Shown piece by piece: positions 1 through 11,618 of a stretch of DNA of 64,000 nucleotides. Made by a program: the position numbers and the translations under genes. Source of the stretch: Colletotrichum lupini (lineage: Eukaryota; Ascomycota; Sordariomycetes; Glomerellales; Glomerellaceae); the NCBI RefSeq assembly GCF_023278565.1, contig NC_064672.1, positions 992,001 through 1,056,000 of the forward strand, written 5' to 3'. The stretch's first letter is position 1, and the number at the start of each line of letters is the position of its first letter. The notes under the pieces were generated by a model. That model had not been told where the DNA came from. It searched no databases and saw nothing but the letters and a program-made list of their open reading frames with translations.

Positions 1-226
1 CAACAGTGGTGCCATACGGACGAGGAAGGACTTACACTTTCGTGCCCTGCTATGCTGGATTAGCTCTACTCTTTATCTTATTGTAGTAGCATCAAGATAC
101 ACTACATTTATACAAAGCAGCGCAGCCTCTAAATTACTATACTTTATTAAACTAAAAGGATCTATAGATGATATTAGTACGTTCAAGGGAAAACAAGATA
201 TAAATAGGTATATTTATAAATAGAGG
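1..226. other. left flank of Gypsy element, no gene seen
   Basis: The first ~130 bases have ordinary composition with normal CpA and TpG, so they were not subject to RIP. The next ~100 bases grade into RIP-like AT-rich sequence before the LTR retroelement. I see no convincing reading frame. This is probably single-copy host sequence whose last part was caught by RIP spreading out of the repeat. Confidence 0.5.
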
Positions 227-231
227 ATATA

Positions 232-440
232 TATTAATAAGTATATAATATAGGGAAAAAGCTTATAGAGGCTAATTACTATTAAGGTCTAAAAAATAAA
301 TTATTAAAATCTACCCTTTCCTCGAGGTATATTATTAACGCTTTATATATACCTAAGCTACTCCTTTATTACTTAGTCCCCCTTTTTATACTCCCTAAGC
401 TATTTTTTAACTAACGAGGCCTAATTAGCGAAGTTTAATA
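232..440 (-). repeat. left LTR (3' LTR) of Gypsy element 232-7600
   Basis: Aligns along its whole length with 7392-7600, differing mainly by C/T and G/A transitions. It begins TATTAATAAG and ends TTTAATA; the RIP-unaffected ends would have been TG...CA. The flanking 5 bases (ATATA) match those after the right LTR. Confidence 0.88.
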
Positions 441-1483
441 AAGTACTCCCTCCCTTAAGCTTCGTTCTAAAGCCTATTTATAGTTCGTATATACTATATT
501 AATCCCTTATTTAAAAAGTCCTTAAATATATAATATAAGGGCGAGTATAAGTAGCGCTTATTAGCTTAAATATAAACCCTTTATTTTAAATAATAGCCTT
601 ATAATTCTATACTTAGGTCGCTCTTATTTATAAACCGTCCTTACGATTACTAATACCTAAGTAATCGTTACCTTATTTTTATTTATTAATATTAACCCCC
701 TTTTAAACTATTACGATTCCGAATTCCTTTTTTCTTTTTTATTTATAATTATTTTTTTAGTATATAGTCTTTTATTTTTATTAATATTTATACTACTCCC
801 TCGTTACGTAAATATTATAACTAATAAATCTTTTTTAAATCCCTATTTTTATATACTTCTCGTACCTAAATAAGTCTTTTATAAAGTTATTTTATATTTA
901 TTATTAACTCGTTTTAATATAAATATAGCTCTTAATTACGGAGTTATTATTATTAATAATAGAACGGTTATTAGCGTTATAAGTATATTTAATAATAATG
1001 ATAATAGTAGTTTATTTAAAAAGCTTAATATCCCCTTTATTTACCTTAACTTCGTATATATATTATTATTTATATACTACTTATATTAATTATTATAAAC
1101 TCTTATTAAAAAAAAAAAAAGCGAACGCTAAGAAAATCGGGGTCGGCTAGGTATGCCCGCTCCCCTACCCCGCTTACGTTATATATAAAGTACTTAATTT
1201 AAAAACTAAGTATTATAATTAGCTAAGTTAGTAATTTATAACCCCTAGTTCGCTCCTTTATTTAATACTTTTTTAAAATCTAACGTATATTATATTAAAT
1301 ATACTATATAAAACTATTTTTATAAAAATATAATAAACGTTTAACATAGTTATTACTCCGTTACTTTCTTTATATATTATATTAATAATATTTTAAGTCC
1401 CTAAGTCTATAAAATTTACGGTCTAAACTTTATAGAATACCGCTCTTATTTTAAATAATAACGTTTATAATTTAAAAGTTTAT

Positions 1484-1533
1484 TATTTTATTATTATTTT
1501 ATTATTATTTTATTATTATTTTATTATTATTAC
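1484..1533. repeat. 11-bp tandem repeat (ATTATTATTTT)n
   Basis: About four head-to-tail copies of ATTATTATTTT lie in the integrase-side part of the Gypsy element. It may be an old coding microsatellite that RIP has further homogenised; no function is implied. Confidence 0.7.
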
Positions 1534-4500
1534 TATTTAGGTTATTAATATTATTTTATAGCTTTAATAAACTTACTAAATTACCGCTAATAATATATAA
1601 AAAGCGCTTAAGCGCACTAATAAAAAGGCCTACTCGATCCTTATTATTAATAATAATAATAATAAAATAGCTATAAGCTCCTCTCGTACTACGTTTTTAT
1701 TTTATAATAACACTATAATTATATTATTTTATACTATTTATAATAAAATACGCTATTTAAATAATATTCTAACTAATATATAGTCGCCCTACTTACGCTC
1801 CGTATTTATAATTAATTATTTATAAATTCGTTAATAATAAGGAGATTATTTTTTTTATAACAACCCCTAAAATAATAACTAAAGTAGCCTTTCTATACGT
1901 AAGGGTAGTTCTTTTATAAATAAAAGTAGTCCTCCCGTACGTTATAAAAATTAAAAAAACGGTTCGTAATTAGCATATTTATATTATTTAATTATAATTA
2001 TATAACCCCCTTTTCTTTATTATTAATAACTAATTTATTACGTTATTAAGCTTATTAAGAACTAAAGTACGCTATTTAATTAAAACTCGTTTTTTGTATA
2101 TATTAATTAACGCTATATTTTTAATATACCTAGCTAGTTCTTATATATTTTCGTCGCTACTATATCCCTTTTACTAAATTAGGTATTATTACCTCCTTTT
2201 TAACTTTTTATATTATATAATATTTTCTATTTCGTAAAATAGCTCCCCGTTTATATCCCTAATAAATAAGGGCTTCTAAGGGGCTTTTTTATAATATTAA
2301 TATAGCTTAAGTAAGGATATATAAAATATATTATATATTTTATACTACGTTAATATATTTAGTTAGTAAGTAACCCCTACTATTTCAATTATTAATTTAA
2401 TTTTAAATAAGCTTAAATACTTATTAACTAACTTCTAACTAAGACGCTACTTATTAATATTTTTCTTTAATAATAATACTTAGTTATTTATTTTATATAA
2501 TATATCTATCTTAGCTTTATTAGCCTATTACTTATACGTCTCGCGTACTTTTTATATAAGGAGTTATAAAGCTTTTTAATTAGTTTATAATTAAGCCGTA
2601 CGCTCTTTAATTAAGATATTTTATATATTATCTCGAGCCCTTATTAAGATCGATATAAAGTACGTAAATAAGAACTTAAATAGGGCCTTAGTAAGCGTTT
2701 TATAGATTACTAAGTACTAAGCGTTATTATATATAAACTTAGTTAGGTAAAAATACTATACTTAATCCGATTAGTCCTAAGTATAAAAATAATAAAAGTA
2801 CTATTTTAAATATTAGTTTTATTATTTTATTTAACCGTCCGTTTATAAATAAAACGTAGTACTAAGACGCCTCTTTATTATTAAGAAGTAATAAAAATAA
2901 GTCTAAAACTTATTTATAAATAACAACCCCTTATTAAAAATAATCTTTTTAAGTATTTTAAACTTAATAAAGATTTTTATAAATAAGAAGTTTACGAATC
3001 CCTAGGCTATAAGGGTCGTTTTTATAGTAATATAAACGCTATATTTTATAAATCGGTTTATTATAATAAGTATTATATTATAAGGGCGCCTCCCGATTAG
3101 TATAGTTAATATAAATAAGCTTATAATAAAGTTTAATAATATTTCTTATTATAGCCTAACCGGGGTAAATAGGGGGTATAATAAGCTATATAGTTTATAA
3201 TAATAAAGCTTTATTTACTAATATATTATATAAATATTAATATAACTTTTTATATCCCTATTTACTTTATTTTAATAATAATAGCGTTTTAGTAGTACTA
3301 TTATCCGCTTTATATTATAATATCTTATTATAAGCGTATTATAATATACTTTAATAACCTCCCTTTTTAATCCTTTATATAATAATACGTAAACATAGCT
3401 ATTATAATATAATAGCCCTTTTAAGTTATATACTTAGTTCTATTATTACTTCTTTTTAATTAAATAAGGCTATTAGTTTTTTTAATTTACTACCTATCCT
3501 TTATAAAAGCATCCTTTTATTAAGTAGTTTATAGTTAACTTATTATTAATAACCCCTCCTCGCTAATTATTATTTTAAGTACTCTTATTATATTAAAGTT
3601 TTATAAAACGAATAGCTCGTAATTTATAGTTTTAATAATAGGCTTAAGTAGCTCTCTAAGTATTATATTATAACTCTAATGCCCTAAGCTTATAGCCCCG
3701 TTATATTTTTTAAAATATGTTTTAAAATTCCCTCGAGCTAGAGCTTTTAACCTCTTTTACTTACTTCTCTATATTATTATTAATTTTACTTTTAAAATAC
3801 TTATTATCCTTTTTATTTAAAAGCTGCTCTTATAGCTCGTCCTCGTATATTTTATTATTATAATTTTAAGGGGCTCTTATATATTTTTAGTATTATAAAA
3901 GTCTTTTTCTATTTTTAATAATAGCTCCTCCGCTTTATTATTATTATTATTTTTATTATAATTAGGTCTTTATAATAATCTATTCACTAAGTTCTTTATA
4001 CCTAGTTTAAACCTAATTTTAATATTAAATATTATAAGTTCGTTTAGCTAGTATAGCTATCTCTTATTAAATCTCTTTTTTATATTTAAGAACTATAAAT
4101 TAAAATAATTTATAAATACTACGACCTAATCTTAGTTATAAGTAAGGTAATATTACTAGTTCTTTAGTACGTGTATAATAATTAATAGCTCCGTATTTCT
4201 TATACTATAATAGCTCTCTATATTTATTAATTTCCTTAATTTATAAATAATTAAATACTAATTATTTTTAAATAATTACGTAATTACTAAGCTAATAGCT
4301 CGAGCCGAAGCGTCTATTTATAACTATATAAATAAAATAAAATCGAAATATTATAATATTAGCGCATTAATAAATACTACTAATAACTTCTTAGATAACT
4401 TTATAATAAGTATTAATAACTCTAACTATCCCGGTTTTACTTTTTTTAATAAGTTTATTAAAAATACTATTATCTTAGTATAGTTATTAATAAATCTATA

Positions 4501-7391
4501 ATAAACCCCTATAGATTTAAAAAACGTTTATATATTTTTAACGCTCTTTAAAAATAGCTAATTTATTATAGCTTTAATACGCACGGGTTCTATTTCTATA
4601 CTTTTATTAAATATAATATACCCTAAGAATCCTATACGTAATATATAAAACTCGTATTTACTACTATTTAAATATAAATTCTATTATTATAATTTTTATA
4701 GTACGCTACGTACGTACTGTTTATATACTACGTAGTCGTTATTATATATTAAAATATTATTTAAGTATATAATATAAATAATATTAACTAAGCCGCTTAA
4801 AACGTTATTAATATATATTTAAAAAGTCGTAGGTACGTTAGTTAGCTTAAAAAGTATAACTTAGTACTCGAACTACTTATATTTAGTACGAAAAGCCGTC
4901 TTTTACTTATTACCCTTAGTTATATATATATAGTAATACGCGTTCTTAAGGTCTAGCTTCGTAAAAATAAAGGTATTAAATAGTTTATTTAATATCTTTT
5001 TAATTAATAATAATAGCGTTCTGTCTTTTTATATAATCTTATTAATTACTCTATAATTAACGTAAAATCATAGCTCTCCTCTTTTTTTAAATATAAAAAA
5101 AATAAGTACTCTTACTAAGCTTATAAAAGGGTATATTTAGCCCTTGGCCTCTATTTTTATTAAATAATTATATAAAATCTCGAGCTTATAATTTAATAAT
5201 AAGTAAATAGGTCCCTAAGGAATAAGTACTACGTTATTTAGCTTAATATAATAATTATATAGTACTCTATTTAATAGCGAAATAGCCTTTTTTTTTAAAA
5301 ATAAGTTATTAAAGTCTTAGTAACATAACTTCTAGTCCTTAACTATACTTACTAATACTACGTTACTATTTATAATTAGGTTAATTATAATATATATAAG
5401 TATTACTAAAACTAAGTTATTTAATAGCCCCTTTTTTAGGGTATTTAAGCGGATATATCGTTTATAAATTAAATACTACTACTTTTTTTATTTTTAATTA
5501 ATTAGTAAGTCGATATTTTCTAACTAAAGGAAATTAAAAATAAGTATAAGCGCCGCAATATTAATTATTATAAAGTAATATAGTTATATCTCCGTTACGT
5601 AGTTATTATTAATAATTTAAAGCTATAAATAATAGCTTTTTAACGTCTTTATCTATTTACCCTCTACGTTTATTAACTATAATAATAAATAAATTCGTAA
5701 ATTAGTATTAAAACTATTAAGTAGCCCGATACTAACTACGTTCCTTTCTATAAATTAATAAAGGTACTTAGCTTTTCTTATATATAGTTTAGGTATATAT
5801 AAATTAAAATATCTAAGCGCCGCCCTTATTAATTATTAGCTATTCTCTTTATTAAAATAGTATTCAAGCTCGTTACTAATTTACACTACTTAACTAGGGC
5901 GAGGTCTAATTAATAATTAGTAGCCTTATACCCTTTTTAATTATATTTATAATATATAACGCTTAGGTAGCTATTAATAAAGCACTTAATTTTATTATAA
6001 TTATAATATTATTAATATTATTCTTATAATTACGAGTAATCCCTTATAATATAACTAGTCTTTTTATTATTATAATACGTAATATCTTTATTAAATAAAT
6101 TATAGCGTATTCTTTATATATTTAACTTATTAGCGCTTTAATACTTTTTTATTAACTCGTTCGAGTTTAAATTAGAATATTACTTAAGGGACGTTTATAA
6201 GCTCCTTATTAATAATAAGAATTATTTAATACGTCTTATTAATAATACTAATTATAAATAAGTCTACGGAAGTTCTATTTATAATACTATTATAAAGCAT
6301 AGTTCGGGCTATAACTTACTTATTAATATAAAGATCTTCTATTTCTTTATTAGGATATATTTTAGTTCTATTTTAAGCTTATTAATATAACTAACGAACT
6401 TATTAACTTTCTTTTTTTAGTTTTACGAAGTACTATTTAGTTATATACTTATTACTATTCCTTAGTTAATAAGATTAAATAAGTTATTTTATAAAAAAGT
6501 CTTTAGTTCCTCTTATATAACCTAGTTTATTATAAACCTAGGGGTCTTTTAATAATTAAAAATATAGTATATTTAAAAAGTCTTTATATTACTATTTAAA
6601 TAACTAACTATATACGCTACTTTATTATAGTTTATTCTTATTTATTAAGCTTATAAATTAAAATAATAATAATAATTAAAAAAGAAGCTCTATAAATCTT
6701 ATATTAATTTATTAATATATAATAAATTAAAAAGAAATAACGGTCTAAATATAAACGTTTTATTTATAGTATTTACTTAAGTCGGGAAGGAGTTAGTAAA
6801 TAGGGGCTTAAGTAATATAAACTCGTTATTTTATTATTATTTAAATAGCGCTTTAAATACGGCTTTATTTATTAAACTATTCTTAGTCCGGGGGTTTACG
6901 TTCCCGTTTATATTAAAACTAATATTTAAAGTTATTATAATTAAAATTATAACCCTTAGTATAGGAGCCGGGCTATTTAAAAAGCTTTATAAGCGTTCTA
7001 AATCTACTTATTTTCTATATAAGCGCTCTTTATACGTTATAATAAGGATTTCTTTTTCTAATTATCGTTCTTATTCTTATAATTTTATTAGCTTACTACT
7101 TATCGTTCGGTTTAAATATTAATAAATAAGGGTAAGAAGTTCGCTATTTTATTTAAAATTTATTAATATTTTTAATAATACGGTCTTTTTACGTTATTAT
7201 TACGTTATTTATCCTACTATACTTCGTTCTTATATTATTTATTAAAAAAAAGGTAATTCTAGGGGGTTTAATAAAAAAGAGTTATCTTTTTATTATTATT
7301 ATAGCGCTAATTATGCTCTCTTATTATATCTCGTTCTTATTAATATTTTAAGTTTTTAGCCTAGTCCTCTTTATAAATAAAGATTTTAAAT

Positions 7392-7600
7392 TATTATTAA
7401 GTATATAATATAAAAAAGAAGCTTATAAAAGCTAACTACTATTAGGGTCTAAAAGATAAATTATTAAAATCTACTTTTTTCTTAAAGTATATTACTAGCG
7501 CTCTATATATACCTAAACTACTCCTTTATTACTTAGTCCTCTTTTTTATACCCCCTAAGCTATCCCTTAACTAACGAGGCCTAACTAGCGAGGCCTAATA
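7392..7600 (-). repeat. right LTR (5' LTR) of Gypsy element 232-7600
   Basis: Partner of the LTR at 232-440. It starts TATTATTAAG and ends CCTAATA, followed directly by the duplication ATATA (7601-7605). Because the element is coded on the minus strand, this is its transcription-start LTR. Confidence 0.88.
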
Positions 7601-7605
7601 ATATA

Positions 7606-8224
7606 TTAGAAATAGATACCTACTAAGTAATATAGTTTTAATACTCTACTATAATTTTATTTATTATTAATTCTAGCTCAGACTATCTAAACAAAAGGCA
7701 ACTGATTAACACAAGACCTTACGTGCAAGCGCTTTTCGAATTCGCTTCGGGATAGTGCTTAAATCTAATAGTTTAGATCCTCAAAGGATTAGCATGCACA
7801 CACGTCTAGTACTGCCGGCCCCGAACTCTGTAGCAAGCAAGAAAGATAAAATAAGGTTTTAATTCATTATCTACTTCAAATATCATGCTTTAAGTTTATA
7901 AGTTGCTGTTATCTCTCTATAATTAGATTTTTGCCGCCGATTTTATATAGCCGTGAAAAGAGTAGGTACATCAGATTTATCCCCCCCCCATTAGATTTTC
8001 TATAGAAGCTATTTTTGAAAGTATGTGCAAGAATCTTGAACAAAATATACGTGGAGAATAGGCTCGAATTATTGCTATAGATGATGAATCAGAGGCGGGT
8101 AGCGAGGGTGGAAATGAGATGTTGCTGATTTCCATGAGTTGAGTTCGCAGATTAGTCGAGTCCTTCGAGAAGCCATATCTGAGACATCGTCCGGTATTCT
8201 GAGGATAAACATGACCTCATGAAA
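7606..8224. other. intergenic, no gene seen
   Basis: The first ~80 bases after the Gypsy element are still AT-rich and partly RIP-like, then composition returns to normal. A run of C lies at about 7981-7989. Short reading frames here are shadows and none looks like a gene. The region holds the 3' side of the minus-strand gene that ends at 8225. Confidence 0.5.
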
Positions 8225-9235
8225 TCATTTCCCGGCATGCGGCTTGACAGAGTCGATGTCGTCTTTGAGCTGCATCTTGTCGTGAGGTGCTCCGTGACCG
8301 TATTGTGACGCGCGTCCCAGTCTCCCATATCCTTGAGCTTCCCTAGAGCATCGAGATAATGCATCTAATTCGAAAGACGTGGGAGGTGAGGATAAATGAG
8401 CTTCCATAGGAGTGTCAGGCGAGCCGTCGATCTCGACCCGGCTCACAGATCGGGACAGTCCCGAAGCCGCGCCGGGTGGATACAGACGGCCGGTATCAGA
8501 CGGCCCCACAGAATACGGACTAGGTGAACTCTGATCCAACGGCGATCCTTCATGCCGCCCGACGTCAAGATAGATCGTCGCGGGATTCTCCTTGGAAGCA
8601 TCAAGTTGCATTTCTCGGGAGATGGCCTGTGTTCTGTCGACGGACCGGCGTCGCTGGCCGCAGGCTTTGCCGGCCGCGTTCGCCTTGCCGCGAAACCCTG
8701 TGCTGAGGAATATGCTGATGTTCTGCCATTCAGGAACCACATCAAGAACGGCAATGTTGGCAGTGAACCGAGAAAATTCACTTCCTCGTATGAGCGTAGT
8801 AACGAAGTGTGTAGGTTTCGATAAGCCGAACGGTGACCAATAAGGCATTGCCTTCAGGGAAGATGGCATGGGTATAAGCTGTAGACCTAGGCTGATTGCA
8901 GTTGCGGCAGAAATGTATGAATAGTCTAGAGTAGTGTAAATGGCGGATCTGGCTGTGAAGTTGGCTTCATCGTTTGCCACCGCCACCTCCACAGTGATGA
9001 GCTGTTCAGACCCATTAATGCCGAAAGGCGGTCGTTCGCAAAGTTTAGATTGGGCTTCTTGACTTCTGCATGTTCCGGCCTTGGAAATAGAAGTACTTGT
9101 GGTTGTGGATAGCAACTCGTAAGCTCCTCCTTCTGCTTCATCTAATGTTTTATGTTCCGAGTCGAAATCATCGAGTCTATTGGAGGTTGATGACATGGAA
9201 CAGCAGTTTCCGAAGTGTACGCTGTGTGGGAGCAT
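8225..9235 (-). CDS. hypothetical protein with degenerate retropepsin-like motif
   Basis: Uninterrupted 336-codon frame of normal composition; I do not recognise the gene. Residues ~75-190 look folded and the rest is rich in Ser/Pro/Gly and probably disordered. The segment AIYTTLDYSYISAATAISLG (about residues 97-116) has the layout of a retropepsin active-site strand, where functional enzymes have an Asp-Thr/Ser-Gly triad followed by a Ser/Phe-Ile-Ser turn and an Ala...LeuGly helix. Here the Asp-Thr-Gly triad is missing, so no protease activity is expected. A downstream Met (residue 14, MSSTSNRLDD) is an equally good start. It lies between two retroelements, so it could be an old domesticated fragment or an unrelated lineage-specific gene. 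Short introns cannot be excluded. Confidence 0.55.
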   Translation of the reverse strand: MLPHSVHFGNCCSMSSTSNRLDDFDSEHKTLDEAEGGAYELLSTTTSTSISKAGTCRSQEAQSKLCERPPFGINGSEQLITVEVAVANDEANFTARSAIYTTLDYSYISAATAISLGLQLIPMPSSLKAMPYWSPFGLSKPTHFVTTLIRGSEFSRFTANIAVLDVVPEWQNISIFLSTGFRGKANAAGKACGQRRRSVDRTQAISREMQLDASKENPATIYLDVGRHEGSPLDQSSPSPYSVGPSDTGRLYPPGAASGLSRSVSRVEIDGSPDTPMEAHLSSPPTSFELDALSRCSREAQGYGRLGRASQYGHGAPHDKMQLKDDIDSVKPHAGK

Positions 9236-10842
9236 GGTAGACTTTGGCTGGCTGTGGTGGGTGTCGCGGGAAAGTAGGGCGCCACGGTATTACCACTTAG
9301 ATGTCGGTTCGGTGTGTAGGATTAAACTGCCCTTCCTTCGTCGCCGAGAAACAACCGCATCTGCGTCTTCTCAAGCCAAATAGCGCGTTGACTATTTTCT
9401 ATCTTGAATCTTGGAGGCTGCCGATAAATATTTGATGCAATGAATGTTCGGAAACGTAGAGTCTTTGTACTGTACATACGCGGTTGGGGATGGTCGACGA
9501 AAAGGACGAGAAAGGCGAGATTCAAGACAGAGTGCGGCTTTGCTGGATGCAATGGGCGACCGTTGTAGGCCAAGGGCAGCGGAACATTCAAAAAAACGGA
9601 GGGGAAGGCTATGCGCTAGGAAATGAGGCTTAGTTGTAATATAACCATATTCGTACCACAAAGAACCGGGTGGTTCGCGAACGAGGAGGCATCCGCTAGC
9701 TGCCTGATGTATCAGAGGCCACCCACAACCTCCACAGCTTGCAGAAGTATAAATGCTACTTGCTTGCCAGCTCATGTTTCACTCCAATCAAGGATGGTTC
9801 TATGCAGCAAGTCAGTAGTCTGGGGCTTGAGAAAGTTTGACTATAGTGCTATGGATACTCGGAGGCAGCAGAAATGATGAAATTCCAAAATCACAAAGCA
9901 GACCCCACGATTCTAGTGCATGACTTACCACAGGGTCCTGGATAAACCCCGCATCTACTGTAGATTTGTATTGAAATTTACAAGATGCCCAGATATCCGC
10001 GATGGGGAGAGGAATAGCACGCTGGCTAACGTTGATTGCAAGGCAGGCAGGCGGGCAGGCATCGCGAAACAACGTGGCGTTTGACTGAACGCCCTACTTG
10101 AAGAGAGGATAACGGCCAATAGCTCAACAGTACCCAATCAGGCTTCAGCACGTTGCTTCGCAAGGCGGACTACGGGCTGATAAACGTGGGCACTGTGTAG
10201 TCTGCATTCAAGTACTAAAAGCGATCTCTTGGTGATCTCGTATCAATCTTCCAACTCGATCGCCCTGAAAATGCATGATTACACCGAAGGCACATGCATG
10301 GTTTCTTGATCCTGCTTTGCCCGCGCGCTTCTCCATCCATGAACCCCGAAGGAATTCGCCTCACCAATCTAGTCCCCAAATCCAATGGCCTACCAAGTGA
10401 GACCATAGCCGCTGGCTACGACTGGGGCCCTATTTCTCGCCTGGAACTTCCTTTTAGAATCCTGTTATTCTCACTAACCGCCTTGACGAAGGCCCGGGGT
10501 ACGGATTGCATGTCGTGGTTGTTGTAGTAACACTGCTGACGTTGAGGCTACTGCTTCCAACGTACTTCAGATGGTATTGCCGTTCTGCCTACTTATCTTA
10601 CCATTCATATATAGACTTATAACTGTCCAGAAAATGCTCACTGATTTTACTTGATCTGGCGGTGCATTGTGCTTCTAATATAGCACCTGCCCATAGAAAT
10701 CATTATCCTTCGCTGAAAGTGTGTGAACTTCTATCCGTAAGCTATTGCCCTGAAATGCTCTGCGGTACTTTTGCTAATAGGTGCCAGCGCTTTTGCGGCA
10801 AACCCTCAACCAGCCAGCAGTGTCCACCAGACTTACGACCAA
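9236..10842. other. intergenic, no supported gene
   Basis: 1.6 kb of normal-GC sequence between the minus-strand gene and the next plus-strand gene. It holds only short overlapping frames on both strands without recognisable motifs. A GGCA-rich tract (four GGCA/GGCG units) lies at about 10040-10060. It presumably contains both divergent promoters. Nothing else is evident. Confidence 0.5.
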
Positions 10843-11310
10843 ATGAGTGGCAATGAGACTCAAAAATCGAGTAGAAATAAGGGGCTTTCAGGATCGAAGT
10901 CAGATCCAAGTCTATATTCAAGCACCAAATCGTCTAGAGGAAGCTCATCCCAAAGTCATGGCCTGTCTAGCTTGGAATCACGCCTGGCTTCAGATTCTCT
11001 GATCACCAGCGCTGCTTCCGAGGGTTTGCCGGCAGGCAGGGTCCATCAAGCGATATGTTGTCGCTCTCTTGATGAATCGTACAGGTTGACTGATACAGGA
11101 GAGAGGAAAGGCGGGCAGGAGATGGACCCAGCGTTTTCCAGCCAGGATCTGCTATGGGAGGAGGAATATTCACGCAAGGGTCAAAGCCAGAGAGACTTTG
11201 AAGAAGATGAAGCACATAGATATTGGACCTGGGATCTAACGGCACAAACCTGGTGTCATGTGGAACAGTCGACAGGCGCGGTTTCTTGGGTACCACATCA
11301 GCTTGATTAG
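10843..11310 (+). CDS. hypothetical Ser-rich protein with WW-like C-terminus
   Basis: 155 codons from the first in-frame ATG to TAG; product unknown. The N-terminal two-thirds is Ser/Lys/Gly-rich and looks disordered. The C-terminus is acidic and aromatic and ends with YWTWDLTAQTWCHVEQ followed by a Ser-Thr-Gly turn and SWVP. That pattern resembles a WW-type or short tryptophan-rich repeat found in many fungal proteins of unknown role. The frame is open upstream to 10741 without an ATG and includes a hydrophobic stretch (CSAVLLLIGASAFAA) that would look like a signal peptide. A possible GTAAGC...CTAATAG intron at 10737-10780 would instead join an upstream exon, so the true start is open. The stop lies ~100 bases from the Copia element. 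Confidence 0.5.
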   Translation: MSGNETQKSSRNKGLSGSKSDPSLYSSTKSSRGSSSQSHGLSSLESRLASDSLITSAASEGLPAGRVHQAICCRSLDESYRLTDTGERKGGQEMDPAFSSQDLLWEEEYSRKGQSQRDFEEDEAHRYWTWDLTAQTWCHVEQSTGAVSWVPHQLD

Positions 11311-11413
11311 AGTTAACTTGTCTCTTGTTTTTCATTACGATTTAGGATCTTTTCTTGGTATAGATGGATTGTTCCTTCCGCAAATAGTAGACCAGTCTCA
11401 TTTACTTAGTATT

Positions 11414-11618
11414 TGTTAGTATCCCTATTATAGGGTAGTTAGTTCGAACTATAAGTGACGAAGAGATTAATTAAACTATATAAATATCTACGTAGTAAGT
11501 ATAAAAAGGAGGTTCTAACCGTAAGTTAGGCTAGCTATAATAATTATAAATAGGGCCCCTAATTAGCCCCTACGTAGTCGGCTATATACCGCAGTTAAAT
11601 TAGACTTCTAATCTAATA
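11414..11618 (-). repeat. left LTR (3' LTR) of Copia element
   Basis: Starts TGTTAGTATCCC and ends CTAATA, and aligns end to end with 18059-18263. It contains the conserved core GTTCGAAC, part of a palindrome seen in all copies of this LTR family in the window. Confidence 0.9.

Larger units (their letters stand above)
232..7600 (-). mobile_element. RIP-degraded full-length Ty3/Gypsy LTR retrotransposon
   Basis: The element is bounded by two 209-bp LTRs and by the 5-bp repeat ATATA at 227-231 and 7601-7605, a target-site duplication. Coding is on the minus strand: around 4740-5130 the reverse complement reads as a Gypsy reverse transcriptase. It has a LDLKNAYY-like block (5' of the active site) and IYLNNILIY at about 4742-4775, where the two Asn are RIP products of the YLDD catalytic aspartates. 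A purine-rich tract next to the left LTR on the minus strand fits a polypurine tract, so the 5' end is on the right. Stops are TAA/TAG only, as expected from RIP of Gln and Trp codons. No frame is intact. gag should lie at about 5.2-7.3 kb; RNase H and integrase should lie left of the RT, but I did not place their motifs individually. Confidence 0.9.

Noticed and set aside
9392..9775. 127-codon minus frame
   Set aside because: No motif, overlaps plus-strand frames, and has unremarkable composition; kept as intergenic.
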